Part shown: positions 35,686 to 44,789 of the stretch, piece after piece
Numbering within the stretch: the stretch's first letter is position 1
How the letters are laid out: each line of letters begins with the position of its first letter
NCBI RefSeq assembly: GCF_900069005.2
Contig: NZ_LN831279.1
Location: 820,130 to 884,129, forward strand
Length of the DNA stretch: 64,000 nt
DNA from: Paenibacillus sp. GM2
GTDB lineage: Bacteria > Bacillota > Bacilli > Paenibacillales > Paenibacillaceae
Direction: 5' to 3'
Notes under the pieces: generated by a model
Told to the model about the DNA's origin: nothing
Databases searched by the model: none
What the model saw: only the letters and a program-made list of their open reading frames with translations
Program-made: the position numbers and the translations under genes

Positions 35686-36396
35686 ATGGAGACATATAGC
35701 CCTAAACAAATTGCGGATGCCTTAAAGGTCAGCACCACCACCTTGAGAAGATATGAAGAACAAGAGCTTATTCCTGCTGTACCAAGAACCAAAGGCAGCC
35801 ATCGTATGTATACTTCGATACACTTACAAGCTTTTACTGCTATCAGAGCGATGCTAAAAGGGTATGACATCCCTGTTGTTTACGATGTTATGAGAAGGTG
35901 TAAGCAGGCAAGATTTGAGGAAGCCCTGTGGTTCGTTAATGAACAGCAATATCATATTCAGGTGGAAAGGCGGCGAGTCGAAGAAATCCTCACGATGATT
36001 CAAAATACTGATTTTACTAGATATCAAAATGTAAAACTAACAGAATATATGAGCATTGGAGAGGCTGCAAAAATAGCGGGGGTAAATCCTTCAGCGATTC
36101 GTCATTGGGAATACGAAGGTTTGGTTCACTCGGAAAGAAATGAGGAAAACGGCTATAGAATGTTCTCAGTAGCGGAACTGCGTAAAATACTGGTCATCAG
36201 CAGCTTGCGAAAGACCGTTTATTATATAGAAAATATGAAGGAGTTATTAAATGATTTGGATGTCCAAAGCTATGACAAAATCGAACGTTCTTTTCAGCTG
36301 GCTTTGGAAAATTTGAATCGTCAGCTATTGGATCAAATGAAGGGAATTGCAGAACTGATTAAATATATAGGCTTATATCAAGAAGTAAATATCTAA
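35686..36396 (+). CDS. Regulator with two tandem MerR DNA-binding domains
   Basis: The product is 236 residues. A first MerR domain spans about 1-70 (YSPKQIADALKVSTTTLRRYEE) and a second about 118-185 (MSIGEAAKIAGVNPSAIRHWEY), with a C-terminal helix for dimerisation. Normal MerR proteins have one such domain. ATG 35686 has AAAAGGAG upstream. It is divergent from the hydrolase gene. The sensing region is small, so the ligand is not predictable. Confidence 0.85.
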   Translation: METYSPKQIADALKVSTTTLRRYEEQELIPAVPRTKGSHRMYTSIHLQAFTAIRAMLKGYDIPVVYDVMRRCKQARFEEALWFVNEQQYHIQVERRRVEEILTMIQNTDFTRYQNVKLTEYMSIGEAAKIAGVNPSAIRHWEYEGLVHSERNEENGYRMFSVAELRKILVISSLRKTVYYIENMKELLNDLDVQSYDKIERSFQLALENLNRQLLDQMKGIAELIKYIGLYQEVNI

Positions 36397-36481
36397 CACG
36401 GGCATAAGCGCCTTGTTTTGCGGTGATCTCTTTAATCTCCTCCTTGCCGCAGGTTTAGGAACAGGGCTTGCGCTTGCATAG

Positions 36482-36511
36482 AAAAAACCTGCATTTTTCA
36501 GCAGGTTTTTG
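36482..36511. terminator. Bidirectional terminator
   Basis: AAAAACCTGC / GCAGGTTTTT stem between the double-MerR gene and cimA. Confidence 0.85.
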
Positions 36512-36537
36512 TTAACGTTCATTGTCTATGGCAAGTC

Positions 36538-38160
36538 TTAGTGATTTACAAGGCCTCTCTCGACCGATTGGATCTCCTCGTAGCCTTCACGCTTGTCTTG
36601 TCCAAGCAGGGCGTACAGGAAGCTGTCAACAAGCGCCTCCCAGCTTGCTTCGATAACGTTGCTGGAGACGCCGACTGTACTCCAGGAGTTCTCCACGTTG
36701 GAGGATTCAATCAAGACGCGAACCTTCGAGGCGGTGGCCTCTTTATCGTCGAGGACACGAACCTTATAGTCTGACAAATGCACCTCATTGAGGCCCGGAT
36801 AGTAGCTGATCAGCGCCTTGCGCAGCGCGTTGTCCAGCGCATTGACCGGACCGTTGCCCTCAGCGGCCGTATAGATAGAGTTGCCATCGATGTTCAGCTT
36901 GACGAACGCCTCGGATACCACCGGTTTTCCGGCTGATTTCTCAACAAGCATTTTAAAGGACTCGAACGTGAACAGCTTCTTCACTTCTCCGTTCGCCTCT
37001 CGCAGCATTAGCTCAAGCGATGCGTCGGCTCCTTCGAATTGATAGCCTTGATGCTCCAGTTCCTTAATTCGGTCAATCACTTCCCGGGTGCTTTCTTTTT
37101 CCGGATCAAATTCGATTCCCATCTTCTGTGCCTTGGACAGGATGTTGCTCTGTCCGGCCAGTTCAGAGACAAGCACGCGCTGGTGGTTGCCCACTGTCTC
37201 AGGCACGATATGCTCGTAGGTACGGGCATCGCGCAGGATCGCCGATACATGGATGCCGCCTTTATGAGCAAAAGCGGCTGCGCCTACATAAGGCTGGTTA
37301 ACTGGCATATGAACATTGGCAATCTCGCTTACGTAGCGGGCTGTGTTCGTCAGTTGCTCCAGTTGCTTCTCTTCAAGAACCTGATATCCAAGCTTCAGCT
37401 GCAGGTTCGGGATAATGGAGCAGAGGTTGGCGTTGCCACAGCGTTCGCCATATCCGTTCATAGTCCCTTGGATCATTTCGGCACCGGAGCGAACTGCGCT
37501 GAGCGTATTAGCCACTGCCAGTTCACAGTCGTTATGGGTATGAATGCCAAGCCTTGCAGTTCCGGCAATCTGCCCGCCAAGCGCAGCAACGATGTCGGAC
37601 ACCTCGTGAGGCATGGTTCCACCATTGGTATCGCACATGACCAGCCAGTCTGCACCTGCTTCTTCAGCTTTGCGCATTACGGCTAAGGCATATTCGGGGT
37701 TGTTCTTATAGCCATCGAAGAAGTGCTCGGCATCGAACATCACCTCAAGTCCGCGTTGCTTCAAGTAGGCAATAGAATCATAGATCATCGCCAGATTCTC
37801 TTCCAGAGTAGTCTGCAGTGCCGTATGCACGTGGAAGTCCCATGACTTGCCGACAAGCGATGTTGCCTGTGCACCGGAGTCGATAAGACGCTGCAGATTG
37901 GCATCATGCTCGGCCAGACTGTTCTTGCGGCGAGTGCTGCCAAATGCTGTAATCTTCGCGTTCAGACGCAATTCTTTAACTCGGTCAAAAAATTCGATAT
38001 CCTTACTATTGCTGCCGGGGATGCCGCCTTCAATGTAATGGACACCTAACTGATCCAGCTTCTTGGCAATCTTCAATTTGTCCTCTGCGGATAAGCTGAT
38101 GCCTTCTCCTTGAGTACCGTCGCGCAAAGTAGTGTCGAAGATAGTTAAAGCTTTTGACAT
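36538..38160 (-). CDS. cimA: Citramalate synthase
   Basis: The product is 540 residues. It condenses pyruvate and acetyl-CoA to (R)-citramalate for a threonine-independent isoleucine pathway. The N-terminal HMGL-like barrel has FDTTLRDGTQGEG and the metal-binding IHTHNDCELAVAN; the C-terminal LeuA allosteric domain follows. The GIPGSN and HFFDGYKNN segments fit the TIGR00977 citramalate synthase group rather than 2-isopropylmalate synthase. ATG 38160 has AAGGGGG upstream. It is monocistronic. Confidence 0.87.
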   Translation of the reverse strand: MSKALTIFDTTLRDGTQGEGISLSAEDKLKIAKKLDQLGVHYIEGGIPGSNSKDIEFFDRVKELRLNAKITAFGSTRRKNSLAEHDANLQRLIDSGAQATSLVGKSWDFHVHTALQTTLEENLAMIYDSIAYLKQRGLEVMFDAEHFFDGYKNNPEYALAVMRKAEEAGADWLVMCDTNGGTMPHEVSDIVAALGGQIAGTARLGIHTHNDCELAVANTLSAVRSGAEMIQGTMNGYGERCGNANLCSIIPNLQLKLGYQVLEEKQLEQLTNTARYVSEIANVHMPVNQPYVGAAAFAHKGGIHVSAILRDARTYEHIVPETVGNHQRVLVSELAGQSNILSKAQKMGIEFDPEKESTREVIDRIKELEHQGYQFEGADASLELMLREANGEVKKLFTFESFKMLVEKSAGKPVVSEAFVKLNIDGNSIYTAAEGNGPVNALDNALRKALISYYPGLNEVHLSDYKVRVLDDKEATASKVRVLIESSNVENSWSTVGVSSNVIEASWEALVDSFLYALLGQDKREGYEEIQSVERGLVNH

Positions 38161-38343
38161 AATGGAAGTATCCCCCTTTGGAAGTCCTCAAAAATAAAGC
38201 ACCGATTTAGGTATATTTTCTAATTATATCATCCTGATATTTTAAATGTAATATAATTTTCGTTAAAAGTTCATCGTGATATTGACCGTTTTTTGCTGAA
38301 AAGGGTATGCTGAAATTACTAGTATATAAATGAGGGGAAACGC

Positions 38344-39642
38344 TTGGATAATGTCGATAAATACTATCCCGCCAAAGGGCGGGTTGTGCTGCATGTCGAT
38401 ATGAATGCTTTCTACTGTTCGGTGCATGAAGCGGAGGAACCGGAGAAATACCGGAATCGTCCGACCGCTGTAGCCGGTAGCGTGGAACTGCGCAAGGGAG
38501 TCATCGTTACTTGCTCCTATGCGGCGCGTCGGAGAGGCATATCTACGGGGATGACAGTCAGCCAGGGGCTGAAGAAGTGCCCGGAGCTCATCGTAATTCA
38601 GCCGGACTTTCATTTGTATCGGAAATACTCCAAAGCTTTTATGAATATCGCTTATAGCTATACTCCGCTATTGCAGGCCGTATCTATTGATGAATGCTAC
38701 CTGGATATTACCGGCTCGAAGCAGTTTGGCACACCGATGGAAATTGCACAGGCGATTCAATCGCGTATTGCCAGCGAGCTTGGTCTTCCATGCTCCATTG
38801 GGATTGCACCCAACAAGCTGCTGGCCAAAATGGCCTCGGATATGAAGAAGCCGAATGGCATAACGGTGCTGCGGATACGTGATGTGCCAGCCTTGCTATG
38901 GGATAAGCCGTGCCATGAAATGTTCGGAATCGGCAGGCGGACGGCAGAGAAGCTGAAGAAGATCCGCATATATACGATCGGACAACTGGCGGTAGCGGAT
39001 GAGCGGTTGTTGTTAGAACGTTTCGGCGTGGTTGGACACTGGATGAAACAGGCGGCGAATGGCCATGACGACACACCGGTCATCGACGAGCGGGAGAAGA
39101 ATAAATCGATCGGACATACGACGACCCTGCCGCGGGATATTCGTGAAATGGAGGATGTCCAGCGGGTGCTGCTGAATTTGGCGGATCAAGTGACACGGCG
39201 CTTACGCAGGCAGCAACTGATGGCTCAGACGGTGCAGATTACGATACGCACCCCGGACATGAAGACGATAACGAGATCCCATAGCCTGGATAATGTGACG
39301 GATAGAGCGGAGGATGTATATACGGAAGCCTGTAAGCTGTACAGGCAGCACTGGAGCACTGAGAAGCCGATTAGACTGCTCGGTATAACTTTGCAGAATC
39401 TGTTGCCCAAGGAGCAGGCAGCGCTGCAGCTGGATCTGTTCGATTATGAACAGCAGCCGAAGAAGGAATCGCTGACGAAGACGATGGATATGCTGCGCGA
39501 TAAGTTTGGGGAGAGCGCTGTGCTAACGGCGGGAATGCTGTCGGATGATCCTTCGGCGCTGATCCGCAATCACAAAGTCCGCGGTACTTCGCTACAAACC
39601 GATTTTCTTCTGGATAAAGATCAAGCAAATGATGATAAATGA
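38344..39642 (+). CDS. dinB: Y-family DNA polymerase IV (DinB-like)
   Basis: The product is 432 residues, a translesion polymerase. The catalytic acidic residues are in HVDMNAFYCSVHEAE and SIDECYLDITG, the helix-hairpin-helix region in MFGIGRRTAEKLKK, and the little-finger domain near 250-350. Its C-terminus has a QLDLFDYE stretch, a likely beta-clamp binding motif. The start TTG 38344 follows GAGGGG. No SOS-type box was found close upstream. Confidence 0.9.
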   Translation: MDNVDKYYPAKGRVVLHVDMNAFYCSVHEAEEPEKYRNRPTAVAGSVELRKGVIVTCSYAARRRGISTGMTVSQGLKKCPELIVIQPDFHLYRKYSKAFMNIAYSYTPLLQAVSIDECYLDITGSKQFGTPMEIAQAIQSRIASELGLPCSIGIAPNKLLAKMASDMKKPNGITVLRIRDVPALLWDKPCHEMFGIGRRTAEKLKKIRIYTIGQLAVADERLLLERFGVVGHWMKQAANGHDDTPVIDEREKNKSIGHTTTLPRDIREMEDVQRVLLNLADQVTRRLRRQQLMAQTVQITIRTPDMKTITRSHSLDNVTDRAEDVYTEACKLYRQHWSTEKPIRLLGITLQNLLPKEQAALQLDLFDYEQQPKKESLTKTMDMLRDKFGESAVLTAGMLSDDPSALIRNHKVRGTSLQTDFLLDKDQANDDK

Positions 39643-39677
39643 TCCAGGTATTCGAATGGAATAATGCGGAAAATGAA

Positions 39678-39706
39678 TTGAAATTGATTGGTATTTATAT
39701 TATATT
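39678..39706 (+). promoter_or_regulatory. Promoter of the ferredoxin gene
   Basis: TTGAAA, a 17-base spacer and TATATT lie about 57 bases before the ferredoxin start. Confidence 0.65.
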
Positions 39707-39720
39707 GGTCATGGTGATAA

Positions 39721-40005
<285 letters not shown>

Positions 40006-40101
40006 GTTATTTAACGGTAAGCACCGACTGTTAATAGCATCATAAGACAGGGACTATCTGCTCGCTAGATGGCTAGAGCGATTCCTCCCTATTCATAGTG
40101 G

Positions 40102-40134
40102 GAACCTCTCCTTCCGGATGGAAGGGGAGGTTCT
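40102..40134 (+). terminator. Hairpin after the ferredoxin gene
   Basis: A 14-bp stem (GAACCTCTCCTTCC with GGAAGGGGAGGTTC) without a long T-run. The remaining 200 bases up to the transpeptidase gene show no gene. Confidence 0.65.
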
Positions 40135-40342
40135 TGTTTGCATTTTGGTCATCTTTTAATAGTAGATAATGTGACTGCAAGTATGTCTGTAGATCTAGTT
40201 CCGGATTCTGTAAAAATAGGACGATAGACTGTTTTCTTCTGTTACATAGAGAAAAATCCAAGCTTATGCCGATATATATAATAGATGAACCTAACATTAT
40301 AGTGAGAGTTCAAACAACCTCTAAATATATCGGAGGATAGCC

Positions 40343-41806
40343 ATGAAGAATACGGCTTACCTGAAGAGCTATGTGAAGAATCACCCGGATAATAAAATGG
40401 CCTGGTATTTGCTGGGCAAGGAATATGAGAGCGCTGGGCAAGAAGGGAAAGCCCAATATTGCTATAATCAGGCAGGAAGCGTCTATGAAGCCTTCGAGGC
40501 AACCAAGATCCCGGCGGATCTATGGCAGGAATATCAGGACAAGCTGCATCAGGAATCTAGACGGAAAGAGGAGCGCAAAGGGCTTGTGCGTAAGATTGGC
40601 ATTGTACTTGTGTTCCTGCTGCTGCTTAATTTGTCATCCGCCTATGCGCCGGGACAATTTGCAACGGATCTCCCTGTCGAGGATGATTCAGCCACTGTCG
40701 CAGAGGATCTGGGGCTTGTCGTTAAGAACCCGAGTCAGGACAGCGAAGCAATGTGGCCGGAGGGCGAGAGAAATTGGGGCATCGGCAGCCCCTTTGAAGG
40801 CCAGGGGACGGAGTTTACGGCTAGCGCTTATCAGAGCAATATTGATAATCCTTACAAGTCGCTGGAAGATTTGTATGGCGATAAGCTAAAGACGTCGGCT
40901 TCAAAGGTAGTTGTACTTGGAATGAAACAGAAGGCCGAATGGCTGATTTGGTCCAAGGAGATGCCGGTCGTATACGAGTTGGACAAAAGTCCGCAGGATG
41001 GCGTAATGAAGGTACAATCCTATGATCCGAAGGCATGTCAGTGCACCCCGCCGGATGCGACCAAGCTGCAGAATGAAGGCAAGGCATGGATCGAGAGACA
41101 GGAGACGCTGGCGGTTCTCTCCACGGCGATACACACATACAAGGAGCAGAAGGGCAGCTGGCCGGAGAGTCTGGATCAATTGGTACAACCATTTCCGGAT
41201 AATTGGTTGGCCGGCAGCAACCCGTTCATGAGGCATGAATTCAAGCGTGTGCTTGCATTGCAACAGCACGCCGGCAGCAAACCTCAACAGGAGGAGGAGC
41301 AGCATCCGTCTGCAAGCGAAGAGCGTCTGAGCAGCAATCCAGGCGGCGAACCGCTTTATTTCAAGGAGCCTTTGCGCATTGTCATCGACAAGGAGGCTCA
41401 TCTGCTGGCAGTTGCAAGCGGGAACATAATGTTAAGAAGTTATAAGGTAGGGCTTGGCGGTGATAAAACTCCGGACGGAACCTTCAAGGTTTCCGATAAG
41501 GTGATTAACCCGAACGGGAAGGACGATGGCGACTTCGGCAGCCGCGGGATGCAGCTGTCGGATACGAATTATGCGATCCATGGGACGAATGAGCCGGATA
41601 GCATCGGCAAGGACGAATCGCTGGGCTGCATTCGAATGTTGAAGAAGGATGTCGAGGAGCTGTTTGATTTGATTCCGCGTGGGGCCAAGGTTGAGATCGG
41701 CAAGGGGATTCTCCCGCAGCTGGAGAGCGTACCGAAGGAACGGTTCGTTCTCAAACGGAGTCAGGATCAGACGAATCCCCACCGTACCTACCATTGGCTG
41801 TTATAA
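40343..41806 (+). CDS. L,D-transpeptidase (YkuD domain) with cytoplasmic N-terminus
   Basis: The product is 487 residues. Residues 1-80 resemble a short TPR-like helical region, a membrane helix lies near 84-102, and the YkuD domain is C-terminal. The active-site motif is HGTNEPDSIG ... SLGCIRM with His413 and catalytic Cys429. Such enzymes make 3-3 peptide cross-links in the cell wall or spore cortex. ATG 40343 has CGGAGG upstream. The cytoplasmic TPR-like part is an uncommon addition. Confidence 0.87.
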   Translation: MKNTAYLKSYVKNHPDNKMAWYLLGKEYESAGQEGKAQYCYNQAGSVYEAFEATKIPADLWQEYQDKLHQESRRKEERKGLVRKIGIVLVFLLLLNLSSAYAPGQFATDLPVEDDSATVAEDLGLVVKNPSQDSEAMWPEGERNWGIGSPFEGQGTEFTASAYQSNIDNPYKSLEDLYGDKLKTSASKVVVLGMKQKAEWLIWSKEMPVVYELDKSPQDGVMKVQSYDPKACQCTPPDATKLQNEGKAWIERQETLAVLSTAIHTYKEQKGSWPESLDQLVQPFPDNWLAGSNPFMRHEFKRVLALQQHAGSKPQQEEEQHPSASEERLSSNPGGEPLYFKEPLRIVIDKEAHLLAVASGNIMLRSYKVGLGGDKTPDGTFKVSDKVINPNGKDDGDFGSRGMQLSDTNYAIHGTNEPDSIGKDESLGCIRMLKKDVEELFDLIPRGAKVEIGKGILPQLESVPKERFVLKRSQDQTNPHRTYHWLL

Positions 41807-41824
41807 AATCTTGAAACTCATATC

Positions 41825-41962
41825 TTAAAGCTTGGTCAGGACTAGGACGATGATTACGAACAAGATGAGCACGCCGGTTACCGAACCGGCCCAGATAAGC
41901 GCCTTCTTGTTTACTTCGTCCTTTTTCTGCTGCAGTGTAGGCGGCTTGCGTTTGTTGGACAT
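41825..41962 (-). CDS. Small single-pass membrane protein
   Basis: The product is 45 residues. A basic N-terminus (KRKPPTLQQKKDEVNKK) leads to one membrane helix (TGVLILFVIIVLVLTKL). ATG 41962 is preceded by GAGGGG on the minus strand. It is convergent with the transpeptidase gene. I do not recognise the family; the frame is too short to be found by length alone. Confidence 0.65.
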   Translation of the reverse strand: MSNKRKPPTLQQKKDEVNKKALIWAGSVTGVLILFVIIVLVLTKL

Positions 41963-42019
41963 GGACAAATCCCCTCTCTTCTACATTTGCTTTAAGGAGT
42001 ATACACTCTATATTTTATA

Positions 42020-42056
42020 GAGGTTGTTCAAAAAGTCCACATTTGTTCACGCCATG
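42020..42056. repeat. Fragment of the dispersed element (GAGGTTGTTC end)
   Basis: GAGGTTGTTCAAAAAGTCCA matches the outer end of the element at 52511 exactly over 20 bases and loosely for some 15 more. No matching second end is seen before pyrD. Confidence 0.7.
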
Positions 42057-42197
42057 AACGGGATTTTCTCGGAAATTTTATAGGATTGTTTTCCTACTCG
42101 ACAGGAACTCTTAACTTTTCTTTTGCCGCAGAAACGGCTAAACTGGATAAGGAGATAAAGTTAGCGCTAGGGCGAATGATCGGAGTGAAGCGGAAAC

Positions 42198-43292
42198 GTG
42201 TTGTACCGTAATTTTGGAAAACCCATTTTTTTTAAGCTGGACCCAGAGGCAGCACATCATCTGGTGATCGGTGGTTTACATAAAGCAGCGAAAGTACCAG
42301 GAATGATTCCTGTGGTTCGCGGAATGTATGGTGTATCGGAAGTGCCGGAGCTTGCTACAGATTTATTCGGTATTCATTTCCCTTCACCTATTGGATTGGC
42401 CGCCGGACTTGATAAGAATGCCGAAGCGGTAGAAGGGTTTTCTTCGATTGGATTTGGCTTCATGGAAGTGGGGACGGTAACCCCCAAAGGACAGCCTGGC
42501 AATGAACAGCCAAGACTGTTCAGGCTTCCTCCGGACGAAGCACTGATCAATCGTATGGGATTTAACAACCGGGGTGCTGAAGCAATGGCGGATAGACTGG
42601 CCGCATTGACCTCAAGGCGTATCCCGGTCGCGGTCAATATCGGCAAGAATAAACTGACACCGAATGAAGAAGCGCATACGGATTATGAGAAATGCATCTC
42701 GATTCTGTATCCGCAGGCGGACTTTTTTGTTGTCAATATCAGTTCACCGAATACGCCGAACCTGCGTAATCTGCAGCATGGGAGCGAACTGGCTTCCTTA
42801 TTGAAGGCTGTGACGGATGAGATGGACGTGCAGACGAAGCGTTGCGGAACTAGAAAATCGGTTCTGGTCAAGATCGCTCCTGATGTCAGCGACGGGGAAT
42901 TGGAATTTATGATCGATACGATCCAGAATAGCGGAGTATCCGGACTGATTGCAACCAATACGACGATATCGCGGGATGGCCTGGCGCATGACAATGCGAA
43001 GGAGACCGGGGGCTTAAGCGGTAAGCCGCTGAAGGCCAGATCGACGGAAGTGGTGTCCCGTGCTTACCTCCAGACGGGGGGCAAATTGCCGATCATTGGA
43101 TCGGGCGGGATATTTACTGCAGAAGATGCTTATGAGAAAATTCGCGCAGGCGCGAGCCTGGTAGAAATTTATACGGCGCTGATTTATGAAGGCCCCGAGA
43201 TCAACCGCAAGCTGCATCGTGGCCTAAGGGAGCTGCTGCGGCGGGATGGGTTCTCCCATATATCCGAAGCGGTAGGTGCTGATCACCGTTAA
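42198..43292 (+). CDS. pyrD: Dihydroorotate dehydrogenase, class 2 (quinone-dependent)
   Basis: The product is 364 residues. It oxidises dihydroorotate to orotate in pyrimidine synthesis, passing electrons to membrane quinone. The class 2 N-terminal helices (KPIFFKLDPEAAHHL), GLAAGLDKNAEAVEGF, RMGFNN and the catalytic-Ser segment NISSPNTPNLRNLQ are present. The start is GTG 42198 (TTG 42201 also possible); the ribosome-binding site is weak. Bacillus itself uses the class 1B PyrD/PyrK system, so this isolated class 2 enzyme is notable. The alarmone synthetase gene follows 28 bases later. Confidence 0.92.
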   Translation: MLYRNFGKPIFFKLDPEAAHHLVIGGLHKAAKVPGMIPVVRGMYGVSEVPELATDLFGIHFPSPIGLAAGLDKNAEAVEGFSSIGFGFMEVGTVTPKGQPGNEQPRLFRLPPDEALINRMGFNNRGAEAMADRLAALTSRRIPVAVNIGKNKLTPNEEAHTDYEKCISILYPQADFFVVNISSPNTPNLRNLQHGSELASLLKAVTDEMDVQTKRCGTRKSVLVKIAPDVSDGELEFMIDTIQNSGVSGLIATNTTISRDGLAHDNAKETGGLSGKPLKARSTEVVSRAYLQTGGKLPIIGSGGIFTAEDAYEKIRAGASLVEIYTALIYEGPEINRKLHRGLRELLRRDGFSHISEAVGADHR

Positions 43293-43320
43293 GGGGCTAC
43301 TGAAGATAGGAGGCACAACA

Positions 43321-44139
43321 ATGGATAGTAGAGATTGGGGAACGTTTTTGCTTCCATATGAACAAGCTGTTGAAGAATTAAAGGTTAAGTTCAAGACGAT
43401 GCGTTCCGAATTGAAGAAAATCGAAGAGTATGCTCCGATTGAATTCGTGACGGGCCGGGTCAAGAAGATTTCCAGTATTCTCGATAAAGCGAAGCGATTG
43501 AACGTGCCGATGGAAAATCTGGAGACGGGGATCGAGGATATCGCCGGCATTCGGATTATGTGCCAGTTCGTAGAGGACATCCGCCGGGTGGCGGAATATA
43601 TCAGGAAGCGGAAAGACCTGACGGTGCTGTACGAGAAGGACTATATCACAAATTACAAGGAGAGCGGCTACCGCAGCTTCCATATGATCGTGGAATATCC
43701 AGTGCAGACTTCGCTAGGACAGAAGAATGTGTTGGCTGAGATTCAGATCAGGACCTTGGCCATGAATTTTTGGGCTACGATCGAGCATTCCTTGAATTAC
43801 AAGTATCGTCAGATGCTGCCTGAAGAAATGCGCGTTCGATTGAAAAAGACGGCCGAGGCAGCGTTTATCCTTGATAATGAGATGTCCAGCATTCGCCAGG
43901 AAATTCTCGACGCCCAGAAGAGCTTTGAGGATGATTCCAGTATCGTCTCCTCCGTGCTTGGGGCAATCCATCGCTTGTACTTCTTCCATATGGTATCGGA
44001 AGCAATTGCGGCTCAGGAACGCTTTAATGAGCTGTGGGAAGCGCGGGATATGGAAGGAATGAAGGCCTTGCTGACTGAAGTTAAGGCGATGATTCATCGT
44101 TCCAAGACCGATGCCGAGGAATCTGCAAATGAAGAATGA
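43321..44139 (+). CDS. sasB: Small alarmone synthetase (RelQ/SasB type)
   Basis: The product is 272 residues, somewhat longer than typical RelQ proteins. It makes (p)ppGpp from ATP and GDP/GTP without a hydrolase domain. The RelA_SpoT synthetase region is seen in DIAGIRIMCQF, NYKESGYRSFHMIVEYP and EIQIRTLAMNFWATIEH. ATG 43321 has AGGAGG seven bases before; a longer frame from 43276 is rejected. It follows pyrD and overlaps the DUF309 gene by 11 bases. Confidence 0.9.
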   Translation: MDSRDWGTFLLPYEQAVEELKVKFKTMRSELKKIEEYAPIEFVTGRVKKISSILDKAKRLNVPMENLETGIEDIAGIRIMCQFVEDIRRVAEYIRKRKDLTVLYEKDYITNYKESGYRSFHMIVEYPVQTSLGQKNVLAEIQIRTLAMNFWATIEHSLNYKYRQMLPEEMRVRLKKTAEAAFILDNEMSSIRQEILDAQKSFEDDSSIVSSVLGAIHRLYFFHMVSEAIAAQERFNELWEARDMEGMKALLTEVKAMIHRSKTDAEESANEE

Positions 44140-44590
44140 GCCGTTGTTCTTGGCGTTCCTGGTCTATTTTAATCGTGATAGGGATTACTTCGAGTGTCAT
44201 GAAGTGATGGAGGAGCTGTGGCTGGCTCAGCAGAGTGATCCGCTCTATAAAGGGCTTCTACAGATTGCGGTGGGTCTATTCCATTTCCGCTACGGGAACG
44301 TAATAGGGGCAAGAAAAATGCTGCTTTCCGCGGTGGAACGCCTTAAGCCTTATCCTGTAGATAGCCTGGGTATTGATCTGGAAAAGCTGCGCAATGAGGC
44401 TGCCCTGTATGCGGCCAAGCTGGAGGCTTACGAGCAAAGCCCGTTCAGCCACTACGATCTGACGATCGATATCATAGATCCTGAACTGGGTGAGGCTGTA
44501 GAGCAGGCTTCTGCTCAGATCTCCCCCAATATTCCGCAGAGGCGGCGTCCGATGCGGGGAGCGAAGCACGAACAACGGCAGCAGGGCTGA
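44129..44590 (+). CDS. DUF309 family protein
   Basis: The product is 153 residues. The DUF309 signature is clear: FNRDRDYFECHEVMEELWL near residue 14 and YKGLLQIAVGLFHFRYGN. The family forms a small helical bundle of unknown role. ATG 44129 overlaps the end of the alarmone synthetase gene, implying coupling. The C-terminal 30 residues are basic and probably disordered. It ends at a terminator. Confidence 0.85.
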   Translation: MKNEPLFLAFLVYFNRDRDYFECHEVMEELWLAQQSDPLYKGLLQIAVGLFHFRYGNVIGARKMLLSAVERLKPYPVDSLGIDLEKLRNEAALYAAKLEAYEQSPFSHYDLTIDIIDPELGEAVEQASAQISPNIPQRRRPMRGAKHEQRQQG

Positions 44591-44644
44591 TCAGGCCTAG
44601 ATTGGGATGAAGGGATTCGGTTTATGGTTTATAATGAAGAGACT

Positions 44645-44676
44645 AGCCGCTTTTGCGATAGCGAGAGCGGCTTTTT
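44645..44676 (+). terminator. Terminator after the pyrD-sasB-DUF309 unit
   Basis: AGCCGCT/AGCGGCT stem followed by TTTTT. Confidence 0.8.
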
Positions 44677-44789
44677 ACATAAATGATAGCATTTCCTGCT
44701 TATAACTTCCTTTCGCGAAAAACCAGGGGCTTGTGGTACAATAGTTTTGCTTTTTGATTTCACAAGTCTATATAGATGGAAGGTATAGC

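Noticed and set aside
38220..38343. SOS (LexA) box before the DinB-like gene
   Set aside because: No GAAC-N4-GTTC-type dyad was found in the upstream region.
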